NCBI GenBank assembly: GCA_937967875.1
Contig: CALBTQ010000240.1
Span: 1 to 7,120 of the forward strand
From: an uncultured Pseudomonadota bacterium
GTDB lineage: Bacteria > Lernaellota > Lernaellaia > Lernaellales > Lernaellaceae
Length of the DNA stretch: 7,120 nucleotides
Direction: 5' to 3'
Under the pieces are notes generated by a model. The model saw nothing but the letters and a program-made list of their open reading frames with translations. It was not told the DNA's origin and did no database searches. The translations under genes were made by a program, and so were the position numbers. The stretch's first letter is position 1; each line of letters starts with the position of its first letter. Positions 1 to 5,379 of this stretch are shown one piece after another.

Positions 1-2
1 AT

Positions 3-56
3 TTCCATCGAGCCCCGCAGGGGCGACAGAAGGTAGCCTGGGGCGTGAGCCCCAGG
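3..56 (+). repeat. Two-hairpin intergenic repeat, copy A
   Basis: This copy has two adjacent hairpins. Hairpin 1 pairs GCCCC (12-16) with GGGGC (20-24) across a 3-base loop. Hairpin 2 pairs CCTGGGGC (37-44) with GCCCCAGG (49-56) across the loop GTGA (45-48). The two are joined by a short GACAGAAGGTAG linker. Copy B follows exactly 68 bases downstream, and related copies lie at 6964-7011 and 7066-7111. From memory, GTAGCCYGGGGCGTGAGCCCC-type repeats are common between genes in several uncultured and PVC-type bacterial genomes. The element itself is read directly from the sequence; its function is unknown. Confidence 0.85.
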
Positions 57-70
57 ACGTAAATATCCTT

Positions 71-124
71 TTCCATCAAGCCCCGCAGGGGCGACAGAAG
101 GTAGCCTGGGGCGTGAGCCCCGGG
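71..124 (+). repeat. Two-hairpin intergenic repeat, copy B
   Basis: This is a near-identical tandem copy of the element at 3-56, with a 68-base period. Hairpin 1 is GCCCC (80-84) with GGGGC (88-92). Hairpin 2 is CCTGGGGC (105-112) with GCCCCGGG (117-124) across GTGA (113-116). The outer stem pair that is T-A in copy A is T-G here, a pairing tolerated as G-U in RNA but a mismatch in DNA. The copy ends 85 bases before the methyltransferase start, so it could lie in a leader transcript or act as a boundary for an upstream gene outside the window. Confidence 0.85.
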
Positions 125-152
125 AGGCTCATTCCTCCACCCGCTCCGCCTC

Positions 153-182
153 TTGCCAACAGCGGGACGAATCCGCTACAAC
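153..182 (+). promoter_or_regulatory. Possible sigma70-like promoter for the methyltransferase gene
   Basis: TTGCCA (153-158) matches the -35 consensus at five of six positions. TACAAC (177-182) matches the -10 consensus at four of six, with an 18-base spacer. Transcription would begin about 20 bases before the ATG at 210. The match is modest and could be chance; the sigma factor preferences of this organism are unknown. Confidence 0.25.
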
Positions 183-197
183 CACCCCACATTGCGC

Positions 198-203
198 GGG
201 AGG
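198..203 (+). promoter_or_regulatory. Ribosome binding site that sets the methyltransferase start
   Basis: GGGAGG lies six bases upstream of the ATG at 210. This favours 210 over the in-frame TTG at 153, which has no comparable site and would add 19 residues unlike the family N-terminus. A GTG at 207-209 directly precedes the ATG and is a less likely alternative. Confidence 0.7.
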
Positions 204-209
204 CGGGTG

Positions 210-824
210 ATGGACATTCCGACTTACATCGAACAATTTCTGGTTTACGATTCACCATTGCTGGACGCGGTGCAAAGCATCAGCGACGGTCGCGAAGCGC
301 CGCCGACCATCGGGCGGCAGGCCGGCAAGCTGCTGGGTTTGCTGGTGCGCCTGAGCGGCGCGCGGCGAGTGCTGGAACTGGGCACGAGCGGCGGGTACGG
401 CGCGATCTGGCTCGGCGAGGCGTTGCGCGCCACCGGCGGCCGGCTGTGGTCGGTCGAGCTTAATGAAGAAGCGCTGGTCGACGCGCGCAAGCACATCGCG
501 CAAGCGAAGCTGGGGCACGTCGTCGAGTTGATCCAGGGCGACGCGGCGCAGGTCGTCGAGACGTTGGAGGGGCCCTTCGACATGATCGTGCAGGACTCGC
601 AAAAGGCGCTGTATCCGCAACTGCTGAGCCGCTGCATCGAACTGACGCGCGTGGGTGGTTTAATCGTCGCCGACGACGCGCTGTTCGCGCCGATGGGCGT
701 CGCTGAAAAATTCGCCGCGCCGATTCACCGCTACAACGAAATGATTTTCGCCGACGCACGGTTGTACAGCACGATCCTGCCGATCGGCGACGGCGTGGCG
801 CTGAGCCTGAAACTGCGCGATTGA
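210..824 (+). CDS. SAM-dependent O-methyltransferase (COMT/CCoAOMT-like, Methyltransf_3 type)
   Basis: This is a predicted cytosolic class I methyltransferase of 204 residues, close to the roughly 200-220 usual for bacterial catechol/caffeoyl-CoA O-methyltransferase-like proteins. Motif I for SAM binding is VLELGTSGGYGA (54-65), followed by the acidic ribose-binding strand VELN (82-85, E83) and GDA (110-112). D129 sits in a DSQK motif where the family usually has DADK, and D155-D156 in VADDAL replaces the usual DN pair. In the family these three positions bind the divalent metal that positions the substrate hydroxyls, so the N-to-D change may alter metal or substrate preference. There is no signal peptide. 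The start at 210 is chosen for its GGGAGG site. The radical SAM gene follows after 65 bases on the same strand, so co-transcription is likely. The fold is secure; the substrate is unknown. Confidence 0.85.
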   Translation: MDIPTYIEQFLVYDSPLLDAVQSISDGREAPPTIGRQAGKLLGLLVRLSGARRVLELGTSGGYGAIWLGEALRATGGRLWSVELNEEALVDARKHIAQAKLGHVVELIQGDAAQVVETLEGPFDMIVQDSQKALYPQLLSRCIELTRVGGLIVADDALFAPMGVAEKFAAPIHRYNEMIFADARLYSTILPIGDGVALSLKLRD

Positions 825-879
825 CGCGAACGGCGCTGGATTTCGTCGGCGCTTTTGCGCAAGATGAAACGACGAACGC

Positions 880-885
880 GGGAGG
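880..885 (+). promoter_or_regulatory. Ribosome binding site that sets the radical SAM start
   Basis: GGGAGG lies four bases before the ATG at 890. The frame is open back to a TTG at 821 that overlaps the methyltransferase stop. The residues encoded by 821-889 look non-conserved. The N-terminus starting at 890 also resembles the segment preceding the second radical SAM half (both lead into an RA-x-IGP motif), which supports the ATG. Confidence 0.6.
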
Positions 886-889
886 ACGA

Positions 890-3664
890 ATGATCGATCT
901 GGACACCATGCTGCGCCTGCTGGGCATGCGTTTGGGCGACCGAGCGCTGATCGGCCCGCAGGTCGTCCAGATCGACCTCACCGACGCGTGCACCAACAAC
1001 TGCCTGGGCTGCTGGGCGCGCAGCCCGTTTCTACGCGACGACGATTTTTACGACACGCTGAAAAAAGGCGCGCTGGACCTGGCCTTCGTCAAGCAACTGC
1101 TGCCGGTGCTGCAAGAACAGCGCGTGCGCGAGATTTTCCTGGGCGGCGGCGGCGATCCGTTGTGCCATCCGCAGGTGTTCGAGGTGATCCGGCTGGCCAA
1201 GGAGCACGGCCTGCACGTGACGCTCAACACGAACTTCACGCAGGCCGACACCGACGTGGTCGACGGCCTGATCGCCGCGGGGCTCGATCTGCTGGTGGTC
1301 TCGCTGTGGGCGGGCACGGCGCGGACCTACTCCAAGCTGCACCCGAACAAAACCGAAGGCACGTTCCGTCATTTGACCGAGATGCTGCGCTACGTGGCGG
1401 ACCGCAAAAAGCACGCCGGCGGCGTGCCGCGCGTCAAGCTGTACGACGTGATTTGCAAGCTCAACCTCGACGAGATTCCGCTGATGATCGAGCACGGGCG
1501 CGCGGTCGAAGCCGAGGAGGTCGAGTTGGCGGCGTTCGATCCGATCCCGCGCCGCACGCATATCTTCACGCTCAACGAGCGCGAGATCGAAAAGGCGCTG
1601 GCCTACGTTGCGGCGATCGACCGCGAACTCCCGCCGTTCGTGCACACCGAGTTGTTCACCCGGCGGCTGCAAAACATCGACGCGACCAAGGGCGTGTTCG
1701 ACAACGGCATCGTCGCCTCGATCCCCTGCGCGGCGGGGTGGTTTTACAGCCGTGTGACGACGGTCGGCGAGGTGCACGCGTGCCTCAAGGCGCACCGCAT
1801 TCCGGTCGGCGAAATGCCCACGTACGACTTCGGCGCAATCTGGTACGGCCACGGCATGCAGCAGTTCCGCAAGCACACGGTGAAGCTGCATTACGACGAT
1901 CCGTATTTGCAGATGATCGGGCACGACATCGACTTCGCGCTGCCCGGCTGCTTTCGCATCTGCGACAACATCGGTCACAACCAGCACGTGATGCGCCTGG
2001 CCGGCGGCCTGACCGAAGACGAACAGGCGACGCTCGCGGCGATGGAGAAAGTCGCGCGCAAAGGCGGCGACCTCAAGGCGATCGAAGACGTGTACCGCCA
2101 ACGGCTGAACGGAGCGGTCGCCGCCGTGCCCGCGTTTTCACCGCCGGCGGCGACGGCGGCAAGCGCGGCGCTGGTGCTGCACGGCGACAACGAGTACGCA
2201 CACGAACTCGTCGACGAAACGCCGTGGGCGCAGGTCGAAGCGCAATTGGCGCAGGCCGGGCGCGAACGACAGATCGTCGTGCCGGTCGGATTGCACAACG
2301 TCGCGCGTCTCGATCTGCTGTTCGCGCTGATCAAAAAGCTCACCGGTCGCGCGTTGGATCCGCGCGACGCCATGCTCGCGCCGCGTCCGCTGGCCGACAT
2401 TCACCGGCGCTGGCCTGCGCAACTGGAGCGCCTGCGCGCCTTGGCCGGACAGCACCGGGTGATTCTCGATCTGTCCGACCGCGACTGGCAGGACGCGCTG
2501 TGGAAAATCGCCGGCGCCTATCGCGCGGATCGCGAGGCCGAATTGCTGCGCGCGTTGGGTGCGTTGACCGGCCGGGCGTTCATCGGCCCGCGCACGTTCC
2601 ACCTGGACGTGACCAACGCCTGCGAGGCCGATTGTGTTTATTGCTGGTTCCACAGCCCGCTGGCCGAAGCGCGCACCGACGCGCACCGCCTGACCGACGC
2701 CGACCGCGACGCGACGATGCCCTGGGAGATGTTCCTGCAACTGGCCGACGACCTGGCCGCGCTGGAGGCGAAGGAGGACGTGGTGCTCTCGGGCAAGGGC
2801 GATCCGCTGGCGCATCCGCGCATCGCCGAGATGATTCGCGAACTCAAGCAACGTGAGCTGGGCGTCACGCTGTTCACCGGCGGGCGGCGGCTGGACGAGA
2901 CGATCGCGCGGGCCTGCGTCGAAGCGCGGTTGGACATGCTGTACGTGAGTTTGTCGGCGGCGAGCGAAGCGACCTTCGCGCGGCTGCACACGGCGCTGGA
3001 CGCGTCGGCGTTCGGGGAGATCGTCGCCAACGTGAAGCGGCTGCTGGCGTTGCGCCGGGCGGCCGGGACCGACAAACCGCGCGTGGTGCTCGTCGACGTG
3101 CTGACCAACCGCAACGACGCGGAGGTCGTCGCCTTCGCCGAACTGGCGGCGGAGTTGGGCGTGGATCATTTGCGTTATCAACTGGCGGCGATCGAGCCGT
3201 ACAACCGCGAGCTGGCGCTTAGCAACGAGCGGCTCGCCGCGCTGCAACCGGCGCTGGCCGAGGCCAAGAGCGTCGCGGAACGCGCGGGCGTCGCGGTGGT
3301 GACGAACATCGATTTTCAGGTCGGCGGACACGGCAAAGGCGGCGACTGGTCGGGCGAACGTTACCGCGAGCTGGGCTGCCTGGCCGGGTTCGTGTTCGGG
3401 CGCGCCTGGGCCGACGGTACGCTGAGTTTCTGCTGCGCGCCGCGGCCGATCGGCAACCTGGAAGAACAATCCTTCGCCGCATGGTGGCGCGACGAACGCT
3501 ATGACCGCGCCCGGCTGGCCGCGCGGCGCCTGGGCGAGCACGCGGAGTATCTCTTCGCCGACGGCACGCCGCTGTGGACCGACGTGTGCCGGCGCTGCCC
3601 CAACTACGAGGGCATCGAACGCCTGCGCACGGTGCTGAAGGAAGCGGAGCTGCTCTATTCGTAA
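890..3664 (+). CDS. Tandem (double) radical SAM protein with two SPASM/twitch-like auxiliary cluster regions
   Basis: This 924-residue protein is about twice the size of a usual radical SAM/SPASM enzyme and has two complete halves. Half 1 has the CxxxCxxC motif at C34, C38 and C41, a GGGGDPL motif (85-91), NTN (113-115) and VSLWAG (137-142). Half 2 has C578, C582 and C585, SGKGDPL (634-640) and VSLSAA (686-691). Each triple-cysteine motif should bind the 4Fe-4S cluster that cleaves S-adenosylmethionine. Each half then has four cysteines in matching spacing (C280, C298, C354, C358 and C830, C848, C900, C903), like an auxiliary-cluster SPASM or twitch domain. Both halves begin with an RA-x-IGP...D-x-T-x-AC pattern, which shows internal duplication. 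Residues about 405-548 are an extra region with no counterpart and no recognised fold. The protein is predicted cytosolic. Its likely partner is the upstream methyltransferase. Substrate and product are unknown; peptide or small-molecule modification are possibilities, but no precursor peptide gene is visible nearby. Confidence 0.9.
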   Translation: MIDLDTMLRLLGMRLGDRALIGPQVVQIDLTDACTNNCLGCWARSPFLRDDDFYDTLKKGALDLAFVKQLLPVLQEQRVREIFLGGGGDPLCHPQVFEVIRLAKEHGLHVTLNTNFTQADTDVVDGLIAAGLDLLVVSLWAGTARTYSKLHPNKTEGTFRHLTEMLRYVADRKKHAGGVPRVKLYDVICKLNLDEIPLMIEHGRAVEAEEVELAAFDPIPRRTHIFTLNEREIEKALAYVAAIDRELPPFVHTELFTRRLQNIDATKGVFDNGIVASIPCAAGWFYSRVTTVGEVHACLKAHRIPVGEMPTYDFGAIWYGHGMQQFRKHTVKLHYDDPYLQMIGHDIDFALPGCFRICDNIGHNQHVMRLAGGLTEDEQATLAAMEKVARKGGDLKAIEDVYRQRLNGAVAAVPAFSPPAATAASAALVLHGDNEYAHELVDETPWAQVEAQLAQAGRERQIVVPVGLHNVARLDLLFALIKKLTGRALDPRDAMLAPRPLADIHRRWPAQLERLRALAGQHRVILDLSDRDWQDALWKIAGAYRADREAELLRALGALTGRAFIGPRTFHLDVTNACEADCVYCWFHSPLAEARTDAHRLTDADRDATMPWEMFLQLADDLAALEAKEDVVLSGKGDPLAHPRIAEMIRELKQRELGVTLFTGGRRLDETIARACVEARLDMLYVSLSAASEATFARLHTALDASAFGEIVANVKRLLALRRAAGTDKPRVVLVDVLTNRNDAEVVAFAELAAELGVDHLRYQLAAIEPYNRELALSNERLAALQPALAEAKSVAERAGVAVVTNIDFQVGGHGKGGDWSGERYRELGCLAGFVFGRAWADGTLSFCCAPRPIGNLEEQSFAAWWRDERYDRARLAARRLGEHAEYLFADGTPLWTDVCRRCPNYEGIERLRTVLKEAELLYS

Positions 3665-3680
3665 TCAGACTGCCGTCAAC

Positions 3681-3695
3681 GTCGCCCCGACTTTT
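3681..3695 (+). terminator. Weak terminator-like hairpin after the radical SAM gene
   Basis: GTCG (3681-3684) pairs with CGAC (3688-3691) across a CCC loop and is followed directly by TTTT, 17 bases after the stop codon. The stem is only four base pairs, so it is at best a weak intrinsic terminator. The stronger hairpin at 3771-3805 may serve instead. Confidence 0.25.
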
Positions 3696-3713
3696 CATGT
3701 CCCAATTTTTTAG

Positions 3714-3811
3714 CGGTGGCACTGACACACGAGCGAGCGGCGCGAGCGAGTTAATCAGTGGTTAAAAATACACGGATAAGCCTCACGATGTTCGGCGTAT
3801 CCGTGCCACCG
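3714..3811. repeat. Multi-arm palindromic intergenic element
   Basis: Several nested or competing inverted repeats fill this stretch. CGGTGGCAC (3714-3722) pairs with GTGCCACCG (3803-3811). CACTGA (3720-3725) pairs with TCAGTG (3755-3760), enclosing two direct copies of CGAGCGAG (3730-3737, 3743-3750). CACGGATAAGCC (3771-3782) pairs with GGCGTATCCGTG (3794-3805) with one mismatch. Arms share bases at 3720-3722 and 3803-3805, so not all can form together. No plausible gene covers it. It could be a dispersed REP/MITE-like repeat, a transcription terminator region or a regulatory RNA structure; the sequence alone does not decide. Confidence 0.6.
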
Positions 3812-3836
3812 ATTTTCACCCGTTTTTCGTCGGGGC

Positions 3837-3893
3837 GCGGGATGACAAAACAACGTAACGTCCTCCGTCATGCCCGCGCCGGCGGGCATCCAG
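3837..3893. repeat. REP-like palindromic repeat (GGATGAC / GTCATGCCCGC type)
   Basis: ATGCCCGC (3870-3877) and GCGGGCAT (3882-3889) form a perfect 8-base-pair stem with a 4-base loop. Upstream, GCGGGATGAC (3837-3846) can pair with GTCATGCCCGC (3867-3877) with one bulged base, competing for the same arm. From memory, this matches the layout of a widespread dispersed repeat family whose spurious translation reads like HARAGGHPG. It lies 101-157 bases before the ACT gene start and is not coding. The rest of the 329-base gap between 3664 and 3994 holds no other gene. Confidence 0.7.
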
Positions 3894-3933
3894 GATTGCA
3901 AATCCCCTTCCCGACCTTTTTCCTCGTCGTTCA

Positions 3934-3962
3934 TTGCTTCCGGCCCAATTGTTCATTAGATT
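3934..3962 (+). promoter_or_regulatory. Possible sigma70-like promoter for the ACT gene group
   Basis: TTGCTT (3934-3939) and TAGATT (3957-3962) are separated by 17 bases in an AT-richer patch just upstream of the ACT gene. They match the -35 and -10 consensus at three and four of six positions. Placement about 30 bases before the ATG is sensible, but the match is weak. Confidence 0.25.
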
Positions 3963-3993
3963 TTTAATGGAGATTCCAACCAGGAGGGCTGCC

Positions 3994-4413
3994 ATGAAGA
4001 CGACCAAGAGCAAAGCCTTGTTAATCGAGCATCGCAACGAAGTCGGCGTGGGCGCGAAAATGTTCAACGTGCTGGGCGACGAGGGGATCAACGTGGCCGC
4101 GTTTTCGGCCTGCGGGCGCGGTCCGCAGGTGGAGTTTTCATTGCTGGTCGGCGAGCGTCACGACGAGGCGCAGCGGCTGCTGTCGGATGCGGGCTATGCC
4201 GTCGCCGCCGAGGATGTCCTGGTGTTGGAGGTTCCCGACGTGCCCGGCGCGATGGCCGGCGTGCTGCAGCAATTGGCGATGGCGGACATCGACGTCGACT
4301 ACGCTTACGGCTCCAGCGCGCGGGACTCCTTCACGTTGGTGGTGCTCAAAACGGCGGATATCGAAGCGGCGGCGGCGGAGCTGGCCGAACTGGAAATTGC
4401 GGGCGGGGCTTGA
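3994..4413 (+). CDS. Tandem ACT-domain protein (COG4747-like)
   Basis: This 139-residue cytosolic protein appears to consist of two ACT-type beta-alpha-beta-beta-alpha-beta units and nothing else. Unit 1 spans about residues 8-70 and unit 2 about 75-137. The clearest signature is VPDVPGAMAGVLQQLAMADI (80-99), the VxDxPGxLaxvL...aGI pattern in which ACT domains bind amino acids at the turn. Unit 1 has the same layout but a degenerate turn (NEVGVGAKMFNVLGDEGINV), with E and V where DxPG is usual. The length fits stand-alone paired ACT proteins thought to sense amino acids. AGGAGG at 3982-3987, six bases before the ATG, sets the start; an in-frame TTG at 3934 lacks such a site. Two small genes follow on the same strand. 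It contains no enzymatic domain, so a regulatory or ligand-sensing role is inferred and the ligand is unknown. Confidence 0.8.
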   Translation: MKTTKSKALLIEHRNEVGVGAKMFNVLGDEGINVAAFSACGRGPQVEFSLLVGERHDEAQRLLSDAGYAVAAEDVLVLEVPDVPGAMAGVLQQLAMADIDVDYAYGSSARDSFTLVVLKTADIEAAAAELAELEIAGGA

Positions 4414-4475
4414 GTTTGCCGGTCGATATCGCATAAATTCCAACTATTCATTTGACCAAAAAACAGGAACGTTTC

Positions 4476-4994
4476 ATGTCGACCCTGACAATTGTGGCTT
4501 TGGGACTGGTGGTGATCGTCTTTATTTTCGTGTTGGCGCGCCTGTTCGGGCAGCCATCCATTCGGGCGTTGGCGCCCGGCGATCTGACCACCGACAAACG
4601 CAAGGTGCAGGAAGGGCGCATCAGCACCACGGCCGACTCGGCCTACCAGGAAGTGCTCAACCTCGCCGACGTGGTGCTGGATCACAACGAAACCGTCTAC
4701 GCCGCGACGGGATTGCGCGGCGAAACCGAGATGGTCTTGCTGGTGACGAACCTGCGCGTGTTCTATTTCTCGCGCCGCTTCGGGGCCAGCCGCTACAGCC
4801 ACGACGTGTTCACCTTCGACAAGCTGCATCCGATTCCCATCAGCCAGGCGGTGATCGGCGAGAACATCCGCCTGCTCGAAGGCGATCGCATGGCCGAAAT
4901 GAAAAGCCCCGGCGCGGAAAGCTGGCTGGACACCGCCGAGGACACGATCAAGATCATCAACCAGCAGATCAAACGCGCCCGCACCGGTCAGTAG
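4476..4994 (+). CDS. Membrane-anchored protein with PH-like C-terminal domain
   Basis: This is a 172-residue protein of unknown function. Residues 4-24 form one strongly hydrophobic helix (TIVALGLVVIVFIFVLARLF), followed by a polar linker. From about residue 56 onward comes a domain with alternating strands. EMVLLVTNLRVFYFSRR (85-101) and the strands after it, ending in a helix (149-167), resemble bacterial PH domains of the YokE/bPH type, in which an LLxTNxRl strand is characteristic. The assignment rests on pattern alone. The positively charged segment after the helix suggests a cytosolic C-terminus. The ATG at 4476 has AGGAA six bases upstream and is preferred to a TTG at 4452. The gene lies 62 bases after the ACT gene and 13 bases before the lipoprotein gene. 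A weak promoter-like pair (TTGAGT 4410-4415, TAAATT 4434-4439) may precede it. Confidence 0.65.
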   Translation: MSTLTIVALGLVVIVFIFVLARLFGQPSIRALAPGDLTTDKRKVQEGRISTTADSAYQEVLNLADVVLDHNETVYAATGLRGETEMVLLVTNLRVFYFSRRFGASRYSHDVFTFDKLHPIPISQAVIGENIRLLEGDRMAEMKSPGAESWLDTAEDTIKIINQQIKRARTGQ

Positions 4995-5007
4995 GGGGAA
5001 AATCATC

Positions 5008-5364
5008 ATGGTCACGCGGATGCTTGCGCTCCTGGCGGCGTTGCTCGTCATCGTGGGGTTGTCGGCGCTGGCGTGCGGCGACGACGACGACGACGAGGAT
5101 CAGCCGGCGACGCTGCCCGGCCGCGACGAAGCGGTTCAGGCCTGCCAGGACGCTTGTCAGCAGGCGCGCAAGGACGGCGCGTATCTGGGCGACGGCCCGT
5201 GCCTGTGGGAAGGCGAGGTCGATAACTGGGTGTGCGACGTGGCGCACAATCCGCGCACCGAGGTCGACGACGATCCGGCCAACCAATGCCCCAGCTATCA
5301 GGATCCCTACGAGCACTTCGTGGAAGTGGATCCGGACACCTGCAACGCCTTCAACGTAAAATAG
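5008..5364 (+). CDS. Small disulfide-rich lipoprotein with aspartate-run tether
   Basis: This is a 118-residue predicted lipoprotein. A short basic N-terminus and a hydrophobic stretch (5-22) end in a lipobox-like ALAC, with C23 as the lipidated cysteine; A at -3 is less usual than L or V. C23 is followed by G and a run of five aspartates then E-D, an acidic spacer seen in lipoproteins of several deltaproteobacterial and uncultured lineages. The mature part has six cysteines (46, 50, 65, 76, 94, 112), an even number consistent with three disulfides outside the cytoplasm. I recognise no family. A GGGGG tract at 4994-4998 serves as the ribosome binding site and overlaps the stop codon of the preceding gene, only 13 bases away, so co-expression is likely. 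It converges on nadA, with 15 bases between the two stops. Confidence 0.75.
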   Translation: MVTRMLALLAALLVIVGLSALACGDDDDDEDQPATLPGRDEAVQACQDACQQARKDGAYLGDGPCLWEGEVDNWVCDVAHNPRTEVDDDPANQCPSYQDPYEHFVEVDPDTCNAFNVK

Positions 5365-5379
5365 ATAGATGGACGACGC

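Noticed and set aside
3..124. CRISPR array
   Set aside because: There are only two tandem units with a 14-base gap, each unit is about 54 bases of internal hairpins, and no cas genes are present.
821..889. TTG start overlapping the methyltransferase stop for the radical SAM gene
   Set aside because: There is no ribosome binding site for it, and the added residues do not match the N-terminal pattern seen before the second half. The ATG at 890 has GGGAGG upstream.
1031..3541. Long open frames on the minus strand opposite the radical SAM gene (1031-2101 and 2138-3541), plus a plus-strand frame at 988-2856
   Set aside because: They lie wholly inside a gene with clear radical SAM motifs. They are rich in Arg, Ala and His with no recognisable domain, as expected for shadow frames in GC-rich coding DNA.
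3758..3967. A 69-residue open frame upstream of the ACT gene, considered as a possible precursor peptide for the radical SAM enzyme
   Set aside because: Its core is the translated REP-like repeat (HARAGGHPG), it lacks a good ribosome binding site, and it has no leader-core pattern.
4187..5359. A 390-residue plus-strand open frame running across three small genes
   Set aside because: It crosses the ACT, PH-like and lipoprotein genes in another frame, has low-complexity Arg/Ala/Thr composition, and its rivals have ribosome binding sites and recognisable features.
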